From: Hylemonella sp.
GTDB taxonomy: Bacteria; Pseudomonadota; Gammaproteobacteria; Burkholderiales; Burkholderiaceae_C
Reading direction: 5' to 3'
Length of the DNA stretch: 64,000 nucleotides
Assembly (NCBI GenBank): GCA_030695415.1
Contig: JAUYQZ010000013.1
Location: 1-64,000, forward strand
In this document: one piece after another, positions 1-9,137 of the stretch
How positions within the stretch are numbered: position 1 is the first letter of the stretch
Layout of the letters: the number at the start of each line of letters is the position of its first letter
Position numbers and translations under genes: made by a program
The notes under the pieces: model-generated
Told to the model about the DNA's origin: nothing
Database searches by the model: none
Seen by the model: the letters and a program-made list of their open reading frames with translations, nothing else

Positions 1-448
<448 letters not shown>

Positions 449-456
449 TTTCTGGC

Positions 457-506
457 CCGTTCAGGCTGAGCCTGTCGAAGCCCTTCGACAGGCTCAGGGC
501 GAACGG
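457..506. repeat. REP-like palindrome between gapA and pgk
   Basis: Two perfect 15-base arms (466-480 and 483-497, CTGAGCCTGTCGAAG and its complement) are separated by two bases. An outer pair of arms, CCGTTC at 457-462 and GAACGG at 501-506, extends the structure past a small internal mismatch. From memory this is the widespread intergenic palindrome of many beta- and alphaproteobacteria. It could form a stable RNA hairpin between gapA and pgk and so act in transcript processing, but no T-tract follows, so it is not a typical terminator. Confidence 0.85.
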
Positions 507-534
507 AACCTAACGAATTCATTTCAACAGCCCT

Positions 535-1728
535 ATGAACTTCATCCGATTCCAGACCCTCTGCGAGCAGGGCAAGGCCAAGAGTCAGCGCGTCTTCATC
601 CGCGCCGACTTGAACGTGCCGCAGGACGATAGTGGCGCCATCACCGAAGACACCCGCATTCGCGCCTCCTTGCCCTGCATCCGCATGGCGCTCGATGCTG
701 GCGCCGCCGTCATGGTTACCTCGCACCTGGGCCGGCCGACCGAAGGCGAATTCAAGCCTGAGGATTCTCTGGCCCCGGTGGCCAAACGCATGGCCGAGCT
801 GCTCGGTCGTGACGTCCCCCTGGTCGCCAACTGGGTCGACGGCGTGAGCGTGGCCCCCGGGCAGCTCGTCATGCTGGAGAACGTGCGCGTCAACAAAGGC
901 GAGAAGAAGAACAGCGAAGAGCTGAGCAAGAAGATGGCCGCCCTGTGCGACATCTTCGTGCACGACGCCTTTGGAACCGCCCACCGCGCCGAAGCCAGCA
1001 CCTACGGCATCGCGCAGTACGCCAAGGTGGCGAGCGCCGGCCCGCTGCTGGCCGCCGAGATGGACGCCATCTCCAAGGCGCTGAGCAGTCCGAAGCGCCC
1101 GCTGGTGGCGATTGTGGCCGGCTCCAAGGTCTCCACAAAACTCACCATCCTCAAATCCCTGGCCGACAAGGTCGACCAGCTCATCGTGGGTGGCGGCATT
1201 GCCAACACCTTCATGCTGGCCGCCGGTCTGAAGATCGGAAAGAGCCTGGCCGAGCCCGATCTCCTCAAGGAAGCCCAAGCCGTCATCGAAGCCATGAAGG
1301 CCCGCGGCGCCGAAGTGCCGATCCCCACCGACGTCGTGACTGCCAAGGAATTCAAGGCCGATGCCAAAGCCACGATCAAGAAGGCGACCGAAGTCGAGGC
1401 CGACGACCTGATCCTGGACATCGGTCCCGAGACAGCGAAGAAGCTGGCGACCCAGCTCAAGGCGGCTGGCACCATCGTGTGGAATGGTCCGGTGGGCGTG
1501 TTCGAGTTTGCTGCCTTCGAGAACGGCACCCGGGAGATTGCCAAAGCGATCGCCGACTCCAGCGCCTTCTCCATTGCCGGGGGCGGCGACACCCTCGCGG
1601 CCATCGCCAAGTACGGCATCGAGCAGCAGGTGGGCTACATCTCCACGGGCGGGGGCGCCTTTCTGGAAGTGCTGGAGGGCAAGACCCTGCCGGCCTTCGA
1701 GATCCTGGCCAAGCGTGTTCAGGGCTGA
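535..1728 (+). CDS. pgk: Phosphoglycerate kinase
   Basis: A 397-residue cytoplasmic enzyme that transfers phosphate between 1,3-bisphosphoglycerate and ADP. The N-terminal RADLNVP substrate motif, the HLGRP segment, the WNGPVGVFE region and the GGGDTLAA nucleotide-binding stretch near the C-terminus are all present, and the length is normal for the family. The start has no clear Shine-Dalgarno sequence, but the N-terminus MNFIRFQTL aligns with the usual start. It lies 86 bases after gapA, with the REP-like palindrome in the gap, and 32 bases before fba, so all three are probably co-transcribed. A pyruvate kinase gene, often found between pgk and fba in related genomes, is absent here. Confidence 0.97.
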   Translation: MNFIRFQTLCEQGKAKSQRVFIRADLNVPQDDSGAITEDTRIRASLPCIRMALDAGAAVMVTSHLGRPTEGEFKPEDSLAPVAKRMAELLGRDVPLVANWVDGVSVAPGQLVMLENVRVNKGEKKNSEELSKKMAALCDIFVHDAFGTAHRAEASTYGIAQYAKVASAGPLLAAEMDAISKALSSPKRPLVAIVAGSKVSTKLTILKSLADKVDQLIVGGGIANTFMLAAGLKIGKSLAEPDLLKEAQAVIEAMKARGAEVPIPTDVVTAKEFKADAKATIKKATEVEADDLILDIGPETAKKLATQLKAAGTIVWNGPVGVFEFAAFENGTREIAKAIADSSAFSIAGGGDTLAAIAKYGIEQQVGYISTGGGAFLEVLEGKTLPAFEILAKRVQG

Positions 1729-1760
1729 TTTTCAATTTTCAAACTAGACAGGACGACATC

Positions 1761-2825
1761 ATGGCTTTTGCTTCCCTTCGCCAGGTTCTCGATCACGCCG
1801 CCGAACACGGCTACGGCGTGCCGGCCTTCAACGTCAACAACCTCGAGCAGGTGCTCGCCATCATGGAAGCTGCCCAGGAAACCGACAGCCCGGTGATCCT
1901 GCAGGCCTCCGCCGGCGCGCGCAAATACGCGGGCGAGGCCTACCTGCGCCACCTGATGCTGGCCGCGGTCGAGTCCCACCCTGACATCCCTGTGGTGGTG
2001 CATCAGGACCACGGCACCTCGGCGGCAGTGTGCCAGCAGTCCATCCGCTCCGGCTTCACCAGCGTGATGATGGACGGCTCGCTGATGACGGACGGCAAGA
2101 CCCCGGCCAGCTACGATTACAACGTGGACATCACGCGTCGCGTCTGCGAGATGGCGCACCCGGTGGGCGTCTCGGTGGAAGGCGAGCTGGGTTGCCTGGG
2201 CTCGCTGGAAACCGGCGAGGCCGGCGAGGAAGACGGCGTGGGCGCCGAGGGCAAGCTCACGCACGACATGATGCTGACCGACCCGGTGCAGGCCAAGGAC
2301 TTCGTGGCGAAGACCGGCGTCGATGCGCTGGCCATCGCCATCGGCACCAGCCACGGCGCCTACAAGTTCAGCCGCCCGCCCACCGGCGACATCCTGGCCA
2401 TCAGCCGCGTCAAGGAAATCCACAAGCGCATCCCCAACACCCACCTGGTGATGCACGGCTCCTCCTCCGTGCCGCAGGAGCTGCTGGCCCTCATCAACCA
2501 GTACGGCGGCAAGATGAAGGAAACCTACGGCGTGCCCGTGAAGGAAATCCAGGAAGCCATCAAGCACGGCGTGCGCAAGATCAACATCGACACCGACATC
2601 CGCCTGGCCATGACCGGCGCGGTGCGCAAGTTCCTGGCCGAGAACCCGGACAAGTTTGACGCCCGCGAGTGGCTCAAACCGGCGCGTGAGGCGGCCAAAC
2701 TGGTCTGCAAGGCGCGTTACCTGGAGTTCGGTTGCGAAGGCCAGGGCGCCAAGATCAAGGGCCAGGGCTTGCCGGTCATGGCGAGCAAGTACGCCCGTGG
2801 CGAGCTGGCCCAACTGGTGAACTGA
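1761..2825 (+). CDS. fba: Class II fructose-bisphosphate aldolase
   Basis: A 354-residue zinc-dependent aldolase of the CbbA/FbaA type that condenses dihydroxyacetone phosphate with glyceraldehyde-3-phosphate. The metal and catalytic motifs [25 protein letters not shown] and [10 protein letters not shown] are visible. The frame is open far upstream into pgk, but the start at 1761 is chosen because [24 protein letters not shown] is the family N-terminus and an AGGA ribosome site (1750-1753) lies seven bases upstream. It closes the gap-pgk-fba group and is followed by a C-rich palindrome and a terminator-like hairpin. Confidence 0.96.
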   Translation: MAFASLRQVLDHAAEHGYGVPAFNVNNLEQVLAIMEAAQETDSPVILQASAGARKYAGEAYLRHLMLAAVESHPDIPVVVHQDHGTSAAVCQQSIRSGFTSVMMDGSLMTDGKTPASYDYNVDITRRVCEMAHPVGVSVEGELGCLGSLETGEAGEEDGVGAEGKLTHDMMLTDPVQAKDFVAKTGVDALAIAIGTSHGAYKFSRPPTGDILAISRVKEIHKRIPNTHLVMHGSSSVPQELLALINQYGGKMKETYGVPVKEIQEAIKHGVRKINIDTDIRLAMTGAVRKFLAENPDKFDAREWLKPAREAAKLVCKARYLEFGCEGQGAKIKGQGLPVMASKYARGELAQLVN

Positions 2826-2861
2826 AAGGTCACGGCCCCCACGGTCGCTCAAGTCGTGTAG

Positions 2862-2918
2862 CTCCCTACCCCCCGAGGGGGCCCTCGCGCCTTCGGACGG
2901 CCGTGCGTCGCTCGATCC
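2862..2918. repeat. C-rich palindromic sequence, possibly related to the three-hairpin repeat
   Basis: A CCCCC-CGAG-GGGG core is followed by CGCGCC and CGTGCGTCGC segments that resemble the flanks of the repeats at 3895, 57736 and 63820. The second hairpin typical of those copies is not convincing here, so it is at best a diverged or partial copy. Confidence 0.4.
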
Positions 2919-2938
2919 CTTTCTTGCGATAATTGCAG

Positions 2939-2970
2939 GCCCGGCGTTTCAGCGCCGGGCTTTTCTTTTT
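2939..2970 (+). terminator. Intrinsic terminator or leader hairpin between fba and purC
   Basis: Arms GCCCGGCG (2939-2946) and CGCCGGGC (2953-2960) form an eight-base GC stem with a six-base loop, followed by TTTTCTTTTT. It fits a rho-independent terminator for gap-pgk-fba. A GATAAT hexamer at 2928-2933 just upstream could be a -10 box; if so, the hairpin would lie in the purC leader and could act as an attenuator. The two readings cannot be separated from sequence alone. Confidence 0.75.
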
Positions 2971-2981
2971 CAGGCCGCACC

Positions 2982-3878
2982 ATGACTTCAGCCCTGCACA
3001 CCTCTTCCCTCACCTCCCTGCCGCTGCTCGCGCGCGGCAAGGTGCGCGACAACTACGCCGTGGGCGAGGACCGCATCCTCATGGTCGCCTCTGATCGCAT
3101 CAGCGCCTTCGACGTCATCATGGGCGAGCCGATTCCCGGCAAGGGCGAGCTGCTCACGAAAATGGCGCTGTTCTGGTTCGGCCAACTCGGCCATATCTGC
3201 CCCAACCACCTGACCGGTGAAAACCCCGAAAGCGTGGTGACCCCGGCCGAGGTGGCGCAGGTGCGTGGCCGCGCGATGCTGGTGCAGCGCCTCAAACCGA
3301 TCCCGGTAGAAGCCGTGGTGCGTGGCTACCTGGCCGGCAGCGGCTGGGCCGAGTACCAGGCCAGCCAGTCGGTCTGCGGAGTCAAGCTGCCGGTCGGGTT
3401 AAAGAATGCGAGCAAGCTGCCCGAGCCCATCTACACGCCCGCGGCCAAGGCCGAAGTCGGCGAGCACGACGAGAACATCACCTTCGAGAAGACCGTAGAG
3501 ATGATCGGCCCCGAGCTGGCCGCCAGGATCCGCGACATCTCGATCGCCATCTACAAGGCGGCCAGCGAGATCGCCTTGAAGAAGGGCATCATCATCGCCG
3601 ACACCAAGTTCGAGTTCGGCCTGACGCCGGGCGGCAAGCTGGTGCTGATGGACGAAGTGCTCACGCCGGACTCCTCGCGCTACTGGCCCGTGGAAGGCTA
3701 TCTGGTCGGCGCCAACCCGCCCAGTTACGACAAGCAGTTCCTGCGCGACTGGCTGGAGACCGCAACGGTCAACGGCCAGCCCTGGGGCAAGAAGGCGCCT
3801 GCTCCCAAGCTGCCGCAAGACGTGATCGAGAAGACCGCGGCCAAGTACCGCGAGGCGCTGACCCGGCTCACGGCCTGA
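2982..3878 (+). CDS. purC: SAICAR synthetase
   Basis: A 298-residue enzyme of de novo purine synthesis: it joins aspartate to CAIR using ATP to give SAICAR. The N-terminal [10 protein letters not shown] segment, [19 protein letters not shown], the KFEFG strand and [13 protein letters not shown] are characteristic of the long (about 300-residue) PurC form common in betaproteobacteria. The start at 2982 puts [10 protein letters not shown] before the conserved KVRDNY segment. It is followed at some distance by purE-purK, with a divergent thioredoxin-like gene between, so the purine genes here are clustered but not one operon. Confidence 0.96.
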   Translation: MTSALHTSSLTSLPLLARGKVRDNYAVGEDRILMVASDRISAFDVIMGEPIPGKGELLTKMALFWFGQLGHICPNHLTGENPESVVTPAEVAQVRGRAMLVQRLKPIPVEAVVRGYLAGSGWAEYQASQSVCGVKLPVGLKNASKLPEPIYTPAAKAEVGEHDENITFEKTVEMIGPELAARIRDISIAIYKAASEIALKKGIIIADTKFEFGLTPGGKLVLMDEVLTPDSSRYWPVEGYLVGANPPSYDKQFLRDWLETATVNGQPWGKKAPAPKLPQDVIEKTAAKYREALTRLTA

Positions 3879-3894
3879 GCGAGAGTGGTAGGCG

Positions 3895-3986
3895 GGGGAT
3901 AAGCCAGGGCACCCGCGGAACTGGCTTTGCCAGGCCGCAGGGTGCGCCCCCCTTGAGGGGGGAGACGCGAAAGCGTCTCGGGGGGT
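3895..3986 (-). repeat. Three-hairpin intergenic repeat, copy 1
   Basis: Three adjacent structures are visible. A long hairpin has GCACCC at 3909-3914 pairing with GGGTGC at 3940-3945 and an inner CTGGC-TTT-GCCAG (3921-3933). Next comes a 16-base near-palindrome of six C and six G around TTGA (3947-3962). Last is GAGACGC-GAAA-GCGTCTC (3962-3979). The same order, inverted, occurs at 63820-63906 and more loosely at 57736-57810. It separates the convergent ends of purC and the thioredoxin-like gene, and could serve as a bidirectional terminator. Confidence 0.75.
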
Positions 3987-3989
3987 GCT

Positions 3990-4952
3990 TTAGTTCAGTG
4001 CCATGCTGAGCTTGCGCCGGTAGGACGCGACCAGCGCCGCCTGTTCATCCTGCTCCACGTTGGCGGGGCCCGCCAGTTCGATGCCACCGGCGCTCTTGCC
4101 GCTGGCTTCGGGGCCCGCGCTCTTGGGCTTGGGCGGCGTCAGCAGTTCCAGGATGCCGACAAAGGTCTTGCGCGGCGCTTCCCCGTCCCACTTCTTGTCG
4201 CGCATGATGATCTCCAGCAGCTCGTCCAGCGCGCCCACCCACTCGTTGGCCACCATCAGCAAACGGGCTTTGGCGAAGCGGGTCTCGAAGTCGCGCTTGT
4301 TGGCGGCGATCAGCGCGTCAAACTTCTCCAGGGGCCACTGGCCGCGCGGGTCGGTGCTGACGAACTCCAGGGCGTTGAGCCATTGCTGCAAGGCCTCGAA
4401 ACGCAAGGGCACCGGAATCTGCGCGAGCGCCGGGGCCATCGCAGCAGCGGCCTCGGCCAAGTGGCCGGTGCCGATCAGCAGCTTGACGTAGTCGTAGCGC
4501 AGCTCGTCGTTGGCCGGCTCGGCCAGCAGGGCCTCGTTCATGCGGGCGATGGCGCTGGCGATGTCGCCCGACTCAAGAGCTTGCTGTGCCTCATTGATTT
4601 CTTCCGGCGGTGCCTGCAGCTGGCCCTCGCCACCCAGGTGCTTGTCCAGGAACTCGCGCAGCTTGCCTTCGGGCAGGGCGCCCATGAAACCGTCCACGGG
4701 CTTGCCGCTCATCATCAGCACGCAGGTCGGGATGCTGCGGATGCCAAAGGCACCGGCCAGTTCCTGCTGCTGGTCCGAGTCGATCTTGGCGAGCACGAAG
4801 CGGCCCGCGTAGGCGGTCTCCAGCTTTTCCAGGATGGGGCCCAGCGACTTGCAGGGGCCGCACCAGGGCGCCCAGAAGTCGACCAGCACGGGCACGGACA
4901 TGGAGGCCTGAATGACCTCAGCTTCGAAGTTTTCGGTGGTGATATCGATCAT
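3990..4952 (-). CDS. Thioredoxin-domain TPR co-chaperone (CnoX/YbbN-like)
   Basis: A 320-residue protein with an N-terminal thioredoxin fold (about residues 1-110) containing WCGPCK, then an alpha-helical C-terminal region with TPR-like repeats (EINEAQQALESGDIASA and later helices). This architecture and length match CnoX/YbbN, which binds unfolded proteins and can form mixed disulfides under oxidative or hypochlorite stress. The WCGPC active site is intact, so redox activity is plausible. The start at 4952 (MIDITTENFEAEV) is the usual thioredoxin-like N-terminus; the open frame upstream overlaps purE on the other strand and is rejected. It is divergent from purE, with only 36 bases between start codons. 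Confidence 0.88.
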   Translation of the reverse strand: MIDITTENFEAEVIQASMSVPVLVDFWAPWCGPCKSLGPILEKLETAYAGRFVLAKIDSDQQQELAGAFGIRSIPTCVLMMSGKPVDGFMGALPEGKLREFLDKHLGGEGQLQAPPEEINEAQQALESGDIASAIARMNEALLAEPANDELRYDYVKLLIGTGHLAEAAAAMAPALAQIPVPLRFEALQQWLNALEFVSTDPRGQWPLEKFDALIAANKRDFETRFAKARLLMVANEWVGALDELLEIIMRDKKWDGEAPRKTFVGILELLTPPKPKSAGPEASGKSAGGIELAGPANVEQDEQAALVASYRRKLSMALN

Positions 4953-4976
4953 TTGGGGCGATCCGGAACGGGAAAG

Positions 4977-4982
4977 TAAAAT
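4977..4982 (+). promoter_or_regulatory. Candidate -10 box of purE, placed for a near-leaderless transcript
   Basis: The hexamer TAAAAT ends exactly six bases before the purE start codon at 4989. A weak -35 candidate, TTGGGG, lies at 4953-4958 with an 18-base spacer. With the usual distance from -10 box to start site, transcription would begin at or next to the A of the ATG. Confidence 0.5.
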
Positions 4983-4988
4983 TCGGGG

Positions 4989-5480
4989 ATGAAAACACTC
5001 ATCGGCGTCGTCATGGGCTCCAGCTCGGACTGGGACACCATGCAACAGGCAGTCCAGATTCTCCACCACTTTGGCATCGGCCACGAAGCCAAGGTGGTGT
5101 CGGCGCATCGCATGCCCGACGACATGTTCGCCTACGCTGAAGGCGCGGCCGGCCGGGGGCTGAAAGCCATCATCGCCGGTGCCGGCGGTGCGGCCCACCT
5201 GCCGGGCATGCTGGCCGCCAAGACCACGGTGCCGGTGCTGGGTGTGCCGGTGCCCAGCAAACACCTGCAGGGTGTGGATTCGCTGCACAGCATCGTGCAG
5301 ATGCCCAAGGGCATCCCGGTGGCCACCTTCGCCATCGGCGCCGCCGGTGCGGCCAATGCCGCGCTGTTTGCCGTGGCCATGCTGGCCAATGAGGACCCGG
5401 CCTTGCGTGCCAAGCTCGACGCCTTCCGCGCCGAGCAGACCGCCACTGCGCGCGGCATGAGCCTGCCGCCCGCGATATGA
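4989..5480 (+). CDS. purE: N5-carboxyaminoimidazole ribonucleotide mutase
   Basis: A 163-residue class I PurE that shifts the carboxyl group of N5-CAIR to give CAIR. Motifs [18 protein letters not shown] (catalytic histidine) and [14 protein letters not shown] are intact. The gene overlaps purK by four bases (ATGA), the usual arrangement for translationally coupled PurE and PurK. The candidate -10 box six bases from the start and the lack of an upstream leader are notable. Confidence 0.96.
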   Translation: MKTLIGVVMGSSSDWDTMQQAVQILHHFGIGHEAKVVSAHRMPDDMFAYAEGAAGRGLKAIIAGAGGAAHLPGMLAAKTTVPVLGVPVPSKHLQGVDSLHSIVQMPKGIPVATFAIGAAGAANAALFAVAMLANEDPALRAKLDAFRAEQTATARGMSLPPAI

Positions 5481-6664
5481 GCCACCCCCCACTCTCCGGC
5501 CGCATCCTGCCCGGCTCCATGGTGGGCGGTCAGCCAGCCACCCTGGGCGTGATGGGCGGCGGCCAGCTCGGCCGCATGTTCGTGCACGCGGCCCAGCGCA
5601 TGGGCTACTTCACCGCCGTGCTCGACCCGGACGCTGCCAGCCCGGCCGGCCTGGTCAGCCACCACCACATCCAGACCGCTTACCTGGACGAGCAGGGCCT
5701 GGCGCAGCTGATGCAGCGCTGTGCCGCCATCACCACCGAGTTCGAGAACGTGCCGGCGCCCGCCCTGTTCACCCTGGGCGCGCACCGCCCGGTGGCGCCC
5801 GGCGCCGACGCCGTGGCCATCGCGCAGGATCGCGCCCAGGAAAAGGCGCACTTCACGCGCTGCGGCGTACCGGTAGCGCCCAATGCGGTGATTGAGACGC
5901 CCGAACAATTGACGGCCGTGCAGGATGACCTTTTGCCGGGCATCCTGAAGACGGCGCGCATGGGCTACGACGGCAAGGGTCAGGTGCGCGTGAAGACGCG
6001 CTCCGAACTGGCCGCGGCCTGGGACGCGCTGAAGCACGTGCCCTGTGTGCTGGAAAAGATGCTGCCGCTGGCGGCCGAGTGCTCGGTCATCGTGGCGCGC
6101 GGCTGGGACGGCCAGATGGTCAACTTTCCCGTGCAGCGCAATCTGCACCGTGAGGGCATCCTGGCCGTGACCGAGGTCTTTGAGGGCAATGTGCCGCCCG
6201 CGCTGGCCGCGCAGGCCATCGCCGCCACGAAGTCGATCGCTGAGGGCCTGCGCTATGTGGGCGTGCTCTGCGTGGAGTTCTTTATCCTGCAGGACGGCTC
6301 CCTGGTCGTCAACGAAATGGCGCCGCGCCCGCACAACAGCGGCCATTACAGCATCGACGCCTGCGACCACTCGCAGTTCGACCTGCAGGTTCGCACCCTG
6401 GCGGGCCTGCCCCTGGTGCAGCCGCGCCTGCACAGCCCCAGCATCATGCTCAACCTGCTGGGCGACATCTGGCTGGCCTTCCAGGACGCACCGCCCTGGG
6501 ACCAGGTGCTGGCCCTGCCCGGCACCCACCTGCATCTCTACGGCAAGCTCAAGGCCAGCCAGGGTCGCAAGATGGGCCACCTCAACATCACCGGCCCCAC
6601 CGTGGACGAGGTGCGTGTCACCGCATTGGCGGCCGCCAGCATCCTGGGCATCGAGCCCTTCTGA
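5477..6664 (+). CDS. purK: N5-carboxyaminoimidazole ribonucleotide synthase
   Basis: A 395-residue ATP-grasp enzyme that carboxylates AIR with bicarbonate and ATP, feeding PurE. The N-terminal [12 protein letters not shown] glycine loop, the ATP-grasp segment [11 protein letters not shown] and the metal/ATP site [19 protein letters not shown] are visible. Its ATG overlaps the purE stop. The stop is followed after only 13 bases by the GTG of the Sua5/YrdC gene, suggesting a purE-purK-tsaC-like transcript. Confidence 0.95.
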   Translation: MSHPPLSGRILPGSMVGGQPATLGVMGGGQLGRMFVHAAQRMGYFTAVLDPDAASPAGLVSHHHIQTAYLDEQGLAQLMQRCAAITTEFENVPAPALFTLGAHRPVAPGADAVAIAQDRAQEKAHFTRCGVPVAPNAVIETPEQLTAVQDDLLPGILKTARMGYDGKGQVRVKTRSELAAAWDALKHVPCVLEKMLPLAAECSVIVARGWDGQMVNFPVQRNLHREGILAVTEVFEGNVPPALAAQAIAATKSIAEGLRYVGVLCVEFFILQDGSLVVNEMAPRPHNSGHYSIDACDHSQFDLQVRTLAGLPLVQPRLHSPSIMLNLLGDIWLAFQDAPPWDQVLALPGTHLHLYGKLKASQGRKMGHLNITGPTVDEVRVTALAAASILGIEPF

Positions 6665-6677
6665 ACAGGGGCACCCG

Positions 6678-7673
6678 GTGATCCTCGACGGACGGGATCC
6701 GGCCTCGGTCAGCGCCGCGGCGCAGGCCTTGCGCGCCGGCGAGCTGGTGGGTCTGCCGACCGAGACCGTCTACGGCCTGGCGGCCGATGCCGCCAGTGAC
6801 AGCGCTGTCGCGAAGATCTTCAGCGCCAAGGGCCGGCCCAGCGACCATCCGCTGATCGTGCACGTGGCCGATGCCAGCGGTGTGGACCACTTCGCGCGCG
6901 AGGTGCCCGCCTTCGCCCACAAACTCATGCAGGCTTTCTGGCCCGGCCCGCTCACGCTGATCCTGCCGCGCCGCGCCGAGGTGGGCGCGGCCGCCGCCGG
7001 TGGCCAGGGCTCGATCGGTCTGCGCTGCCCCGCGCACCCCGTGGCGCATGCCCTGCTGCTGGCCGCCCGCGAACTGGGCGTGCACGGCGTGGCTGCGCCC
7101 AGCGCCAACCAGTTTGGTCGCGTCAGCCCGACCACGGCGGCGCACGTGCGGGGCGAGTTTGGCGACAGCTTGCTGGTTCTCGACGGTGGCGCCTGTTCCG
7201 TGGGCATCGAATCCACCATCGTCGACTGCACGCGCGGCGTTCCCGTGCTCCTGCGCCCGGGCCGTATCACCCGTGAACAGGTGCAGGCGGCCTGCGGCCT
7301 GCGCCTGCTGGCCAAAGAGGATGTTGCGTCGCCGGCGCCACGCGCCTCTGGCACGTTGGAGGCGCATTACGCACCGAACGCCAAGCTGCGTCTGATGGAC
7401 GGCCGCGCGCTGCAGACGGCGCTGGACGTGCTGGGCAAGGATTTCGACGGCGCCACCATTGCCGTCTACGCGCGCAGCCTGCTGCGCGTACCCTGCGCGA
7501 AAGTGCTGTATCGCCGCATGCCCGACGACGCGGCCGCCACCGCGCAGCAGCTGTTCGCCGTGCTGCGTGACTTCGATGCACAGCGTGCCCATTTGATCTG
7601 GGTCGAGACGCCACCGGCGACAGCGGACTGGGAAGGTGTGCGCGACCGCCTGACGCGCGCCGCGGCCAGCTGA
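6678..7673 (+). CDS. L-threonylcarbamoyladenylate synthase, Sua5 type
   Basis: About 331 residues. The N-terminal YrdC domain (roughly residues 10-200) carries PTETVYGLAADA, SAKGRPSDHPLIVH and APSANQFGRVSPTTA, and a C-terminal Sua5 domain follows. The protein makes threonylcarbamoyl-AMP from threonine, bicarbonate and ATP for the t6A37 tRNA modification, the step before TsaB/TsaD; tsaB itself lies at 11592. The start chosen is the GTG at 6678, just after purK with an AGGGG ribosome-site-like stretch. The frame stays open further upstream inside purK, but that part does not resemble the family. Confidence 0.9.
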   Translation: MILDGRDPASVSAAAQALRAGELVGLPTETVYGLAADAASDSAVAKIFSAKGRPSDHPLIVHVADASGVDHFAREVPAFAHKLMQAFWPGPLTLILPRRAEVGAAAAGGQGSIGLRCPAHPVAHALLLAARELGVHGVAAPSANQFGRVSPTTAAHVRGEFGDSLLVLDGGACSVGIESTIVDCTRGVPVLLRPGRITREQVQAACGLRLLAKEDVASPAPRASGTLEAHYAPNAKLRLMDGRALQTALDVLGKDFDGATIAVYARSLLRVPCAKVLYRRMPDDAAATAQQLFAVLRDFDAQRAHLIWVETPPATADWEGVRDRLTRAAAS

Positions 7674-7686
7674 AGCCGAGCGCGCT

Positions 7687-7935
7687 TCAGCGGTAGCGCA
7701 GCTTCATCACCAGGATCGCCAGCGCCAGGGCGAGCGTGACCGAATTGGCCACAATGAGCGGCCAGGCCCCCAGCAGCAGGCCATAGACCAGCCACAGCGC
7801 CACGCCCGCGGTGAACATGGTGTACATACCGAGCGAGATGCCACTCACGTCACGCGTGCGAAAGGTGTGCAGGGCCTGGGGCAGAAAGCTCAGCGTGGTC
7901 AGGCTGGCGGCGATGTAGCCGATCAGGTCGCTCAT
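7687..7935 (-). CDS. SemiSWEET-type sugar transporter
   Basis: A small membrane protein of 82 residues with three predicted helices and a PQ-loop motif (LSFLPQALHTFRTRDVSG), matching bacterial SemiSWEET proteins that work as dimers for facilitated sugar transport. The start at 7935 (MSDLIGYIAAS) gives the usual family N-terminus, and longer in-frame upstream sequence overlaps the diguanylate cyclase. It ends two bases after that upstream cyclase gene in the transcription direction, so the two may be co-transcribed. The transported sugar is unknown. Confidence 0.88.
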   Translation of the reverse strand: MSDLIGYIAASLTTLSFLPQALHTFRTRDVSGISLGMYTMFTAGVALWLVYGLLLGAWPLIVANSVTLALALAILVMKLRYR

Positions 7936-7937
7936 GG

Positions 7938-9131
7938 TCAGTTTCCTGCGACCGATCGCTGGGGGTCGTAGACGGTCACGCGGTTGCGTCCTTCGGCCTT
8001 GGCCTCGTAGAGCGCGCGGTCGGCGTTGCGGATCAGCAGCGCGGCCGTGGTGCCGTGGCCCGGGTAGCCGGCGATGCCGGCGGACAGCGTGGCTTGGATG
8101 GCGAACTCGCCGAAGCCCACCGTCGCAGCCGCAAAGTCCTCGCGCCAGCGTTCGGCACGCTCGCACGCCACGCCCAGGGGCATGCCGGGCAGCAACATCA
8201 GGAACTCCTCGCCGCCATAGCGGCAGGCGACGTCGCTCCCGCGCGCGTGCGAGGCCAGCATGTCCGCCAGCTGGCGCAGCACTTCGTCGCCGGCGGGGTG
8301 TCCCCAGCTGTCGTTGATCAGCTTGAAGTGGTCGATATCGATCAGGATCAGGCTCAGGGGCTGGCCCTCGCGCTGGCAGCGCGCCAGCTCGCGCTCCAGC
8401 GTGCTGTCGAGGTAGCGCCGGTTGTACAGCCCGGTCAGCGGGTCGCGGTTGGCCTGTTCGCTCAGCCGGGCCTGCAGCACCTGGATCTCGTCGAGCTGCC
8501 CGTGCAGGGCGTCATTGGCCGACTGAAGCGCCTGCTCGCTGCGGCGCAGGGCCTCGCGCGTATCGCGCAATTTGAGCGTGCGCTGGAAATTCATGCGCGT
8601 GACCATCAGCAGGAAGACGGCCAGGCCAGCCATGCTCAGGCCGGTGGTGAGTGCACTGGTGTGCAGGTTCGTCGGGGTGCCCGTCACCCACAGCAGAGCC
8701 AGGCCCGGCAGGACAAAGGTGGCTGTGGCCAGCAGGGCACCGCGCAGTCCCTGGTACAGCATGACCGAGATGGTGTTGCAGACGACCAGGGTGAAGGTGA
8801 TCCATAGCGGGTAGCCCAGGCTGGCCGACCACAGGCCCAGCAGCAGGCCGTCGAGCAGAAAGTTGTACAGGCCCGCGCGGATCGGGTCGCGCGCGCGCAG
8901 GGCCCAGGCGTGGACCAGATGCGGATAGACCAGGAAATGCAGGACCAGCAGCACCCAGGCTGTGACGCTGGCGTGGCCAGCGGCCAGATGCGAGCCAACG
9001 ATGGCAAAGCCCATCACCGAGCCACCGGCCCGTATCCGGTGGATCATGCGCAGCAGCGACTGCGCATGCGCCGGCAACGACGCCCGGGTTGGCCCGGAGT
9101 CAGGGACTGCCGGTGCGGTTTCAGAGCTCAT
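7938..9131 (-). CDS. Membrane-bound diguanylate cyclase
   Basis: A 397-residue protein with about six hydrophobic segments in its first 200 residues, a short coiled linker (ALQSANDALHGQLDEIQVLQ), then a GGDEF domain from about residue 225. The catalytic motif is GGEEF within RYGGEEFLML, and an RxxD product-inhibition site (RGSD) lies five residues before it, so c-di-GMP synthesis with feedback control is expected. The N-terminal membrane region is probably a sensor but shows no recognised ligand domain. It is followed by the SemiSWEET gene and preceded by dacB on the same strand. Confidence 0.92.
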   Translation of the reverse strand: MSSETAPAVPDSGPTRASLPAHAQSLLRMIHRIRAGGSVMGFAIVGSHLAAGHASVTAWVLLVLHFLVYPHLVHAWALRARDPIRAGLYNFLLDGLLLGLWSASLGYPLWITFTLVVCNTISVMLYQGLRGALLATATFVLPGLALLWVTGTPTNLHTSALTTGLSMAGLAVFLLMVTRMNFQRTLKLRDTREALRRSEQALQSANDALHGQLDEIQVLQARLSEQANRDPLTGLYNRRYLDSTLERELARCQREGQPLSLILIDIDHFKLINDSWGHPAGDEVLRQLADMLASHARGSDVACRYGGEEFLMLLPGMPLGVACERAERWREDFAAATVGFGEFAIQATLSAGIAGYPGHGTTAALLIRNADRALYEAKAEGRNRVTVYDPQRSVAGN

Positions 9132-9137
9132 GCCGGC

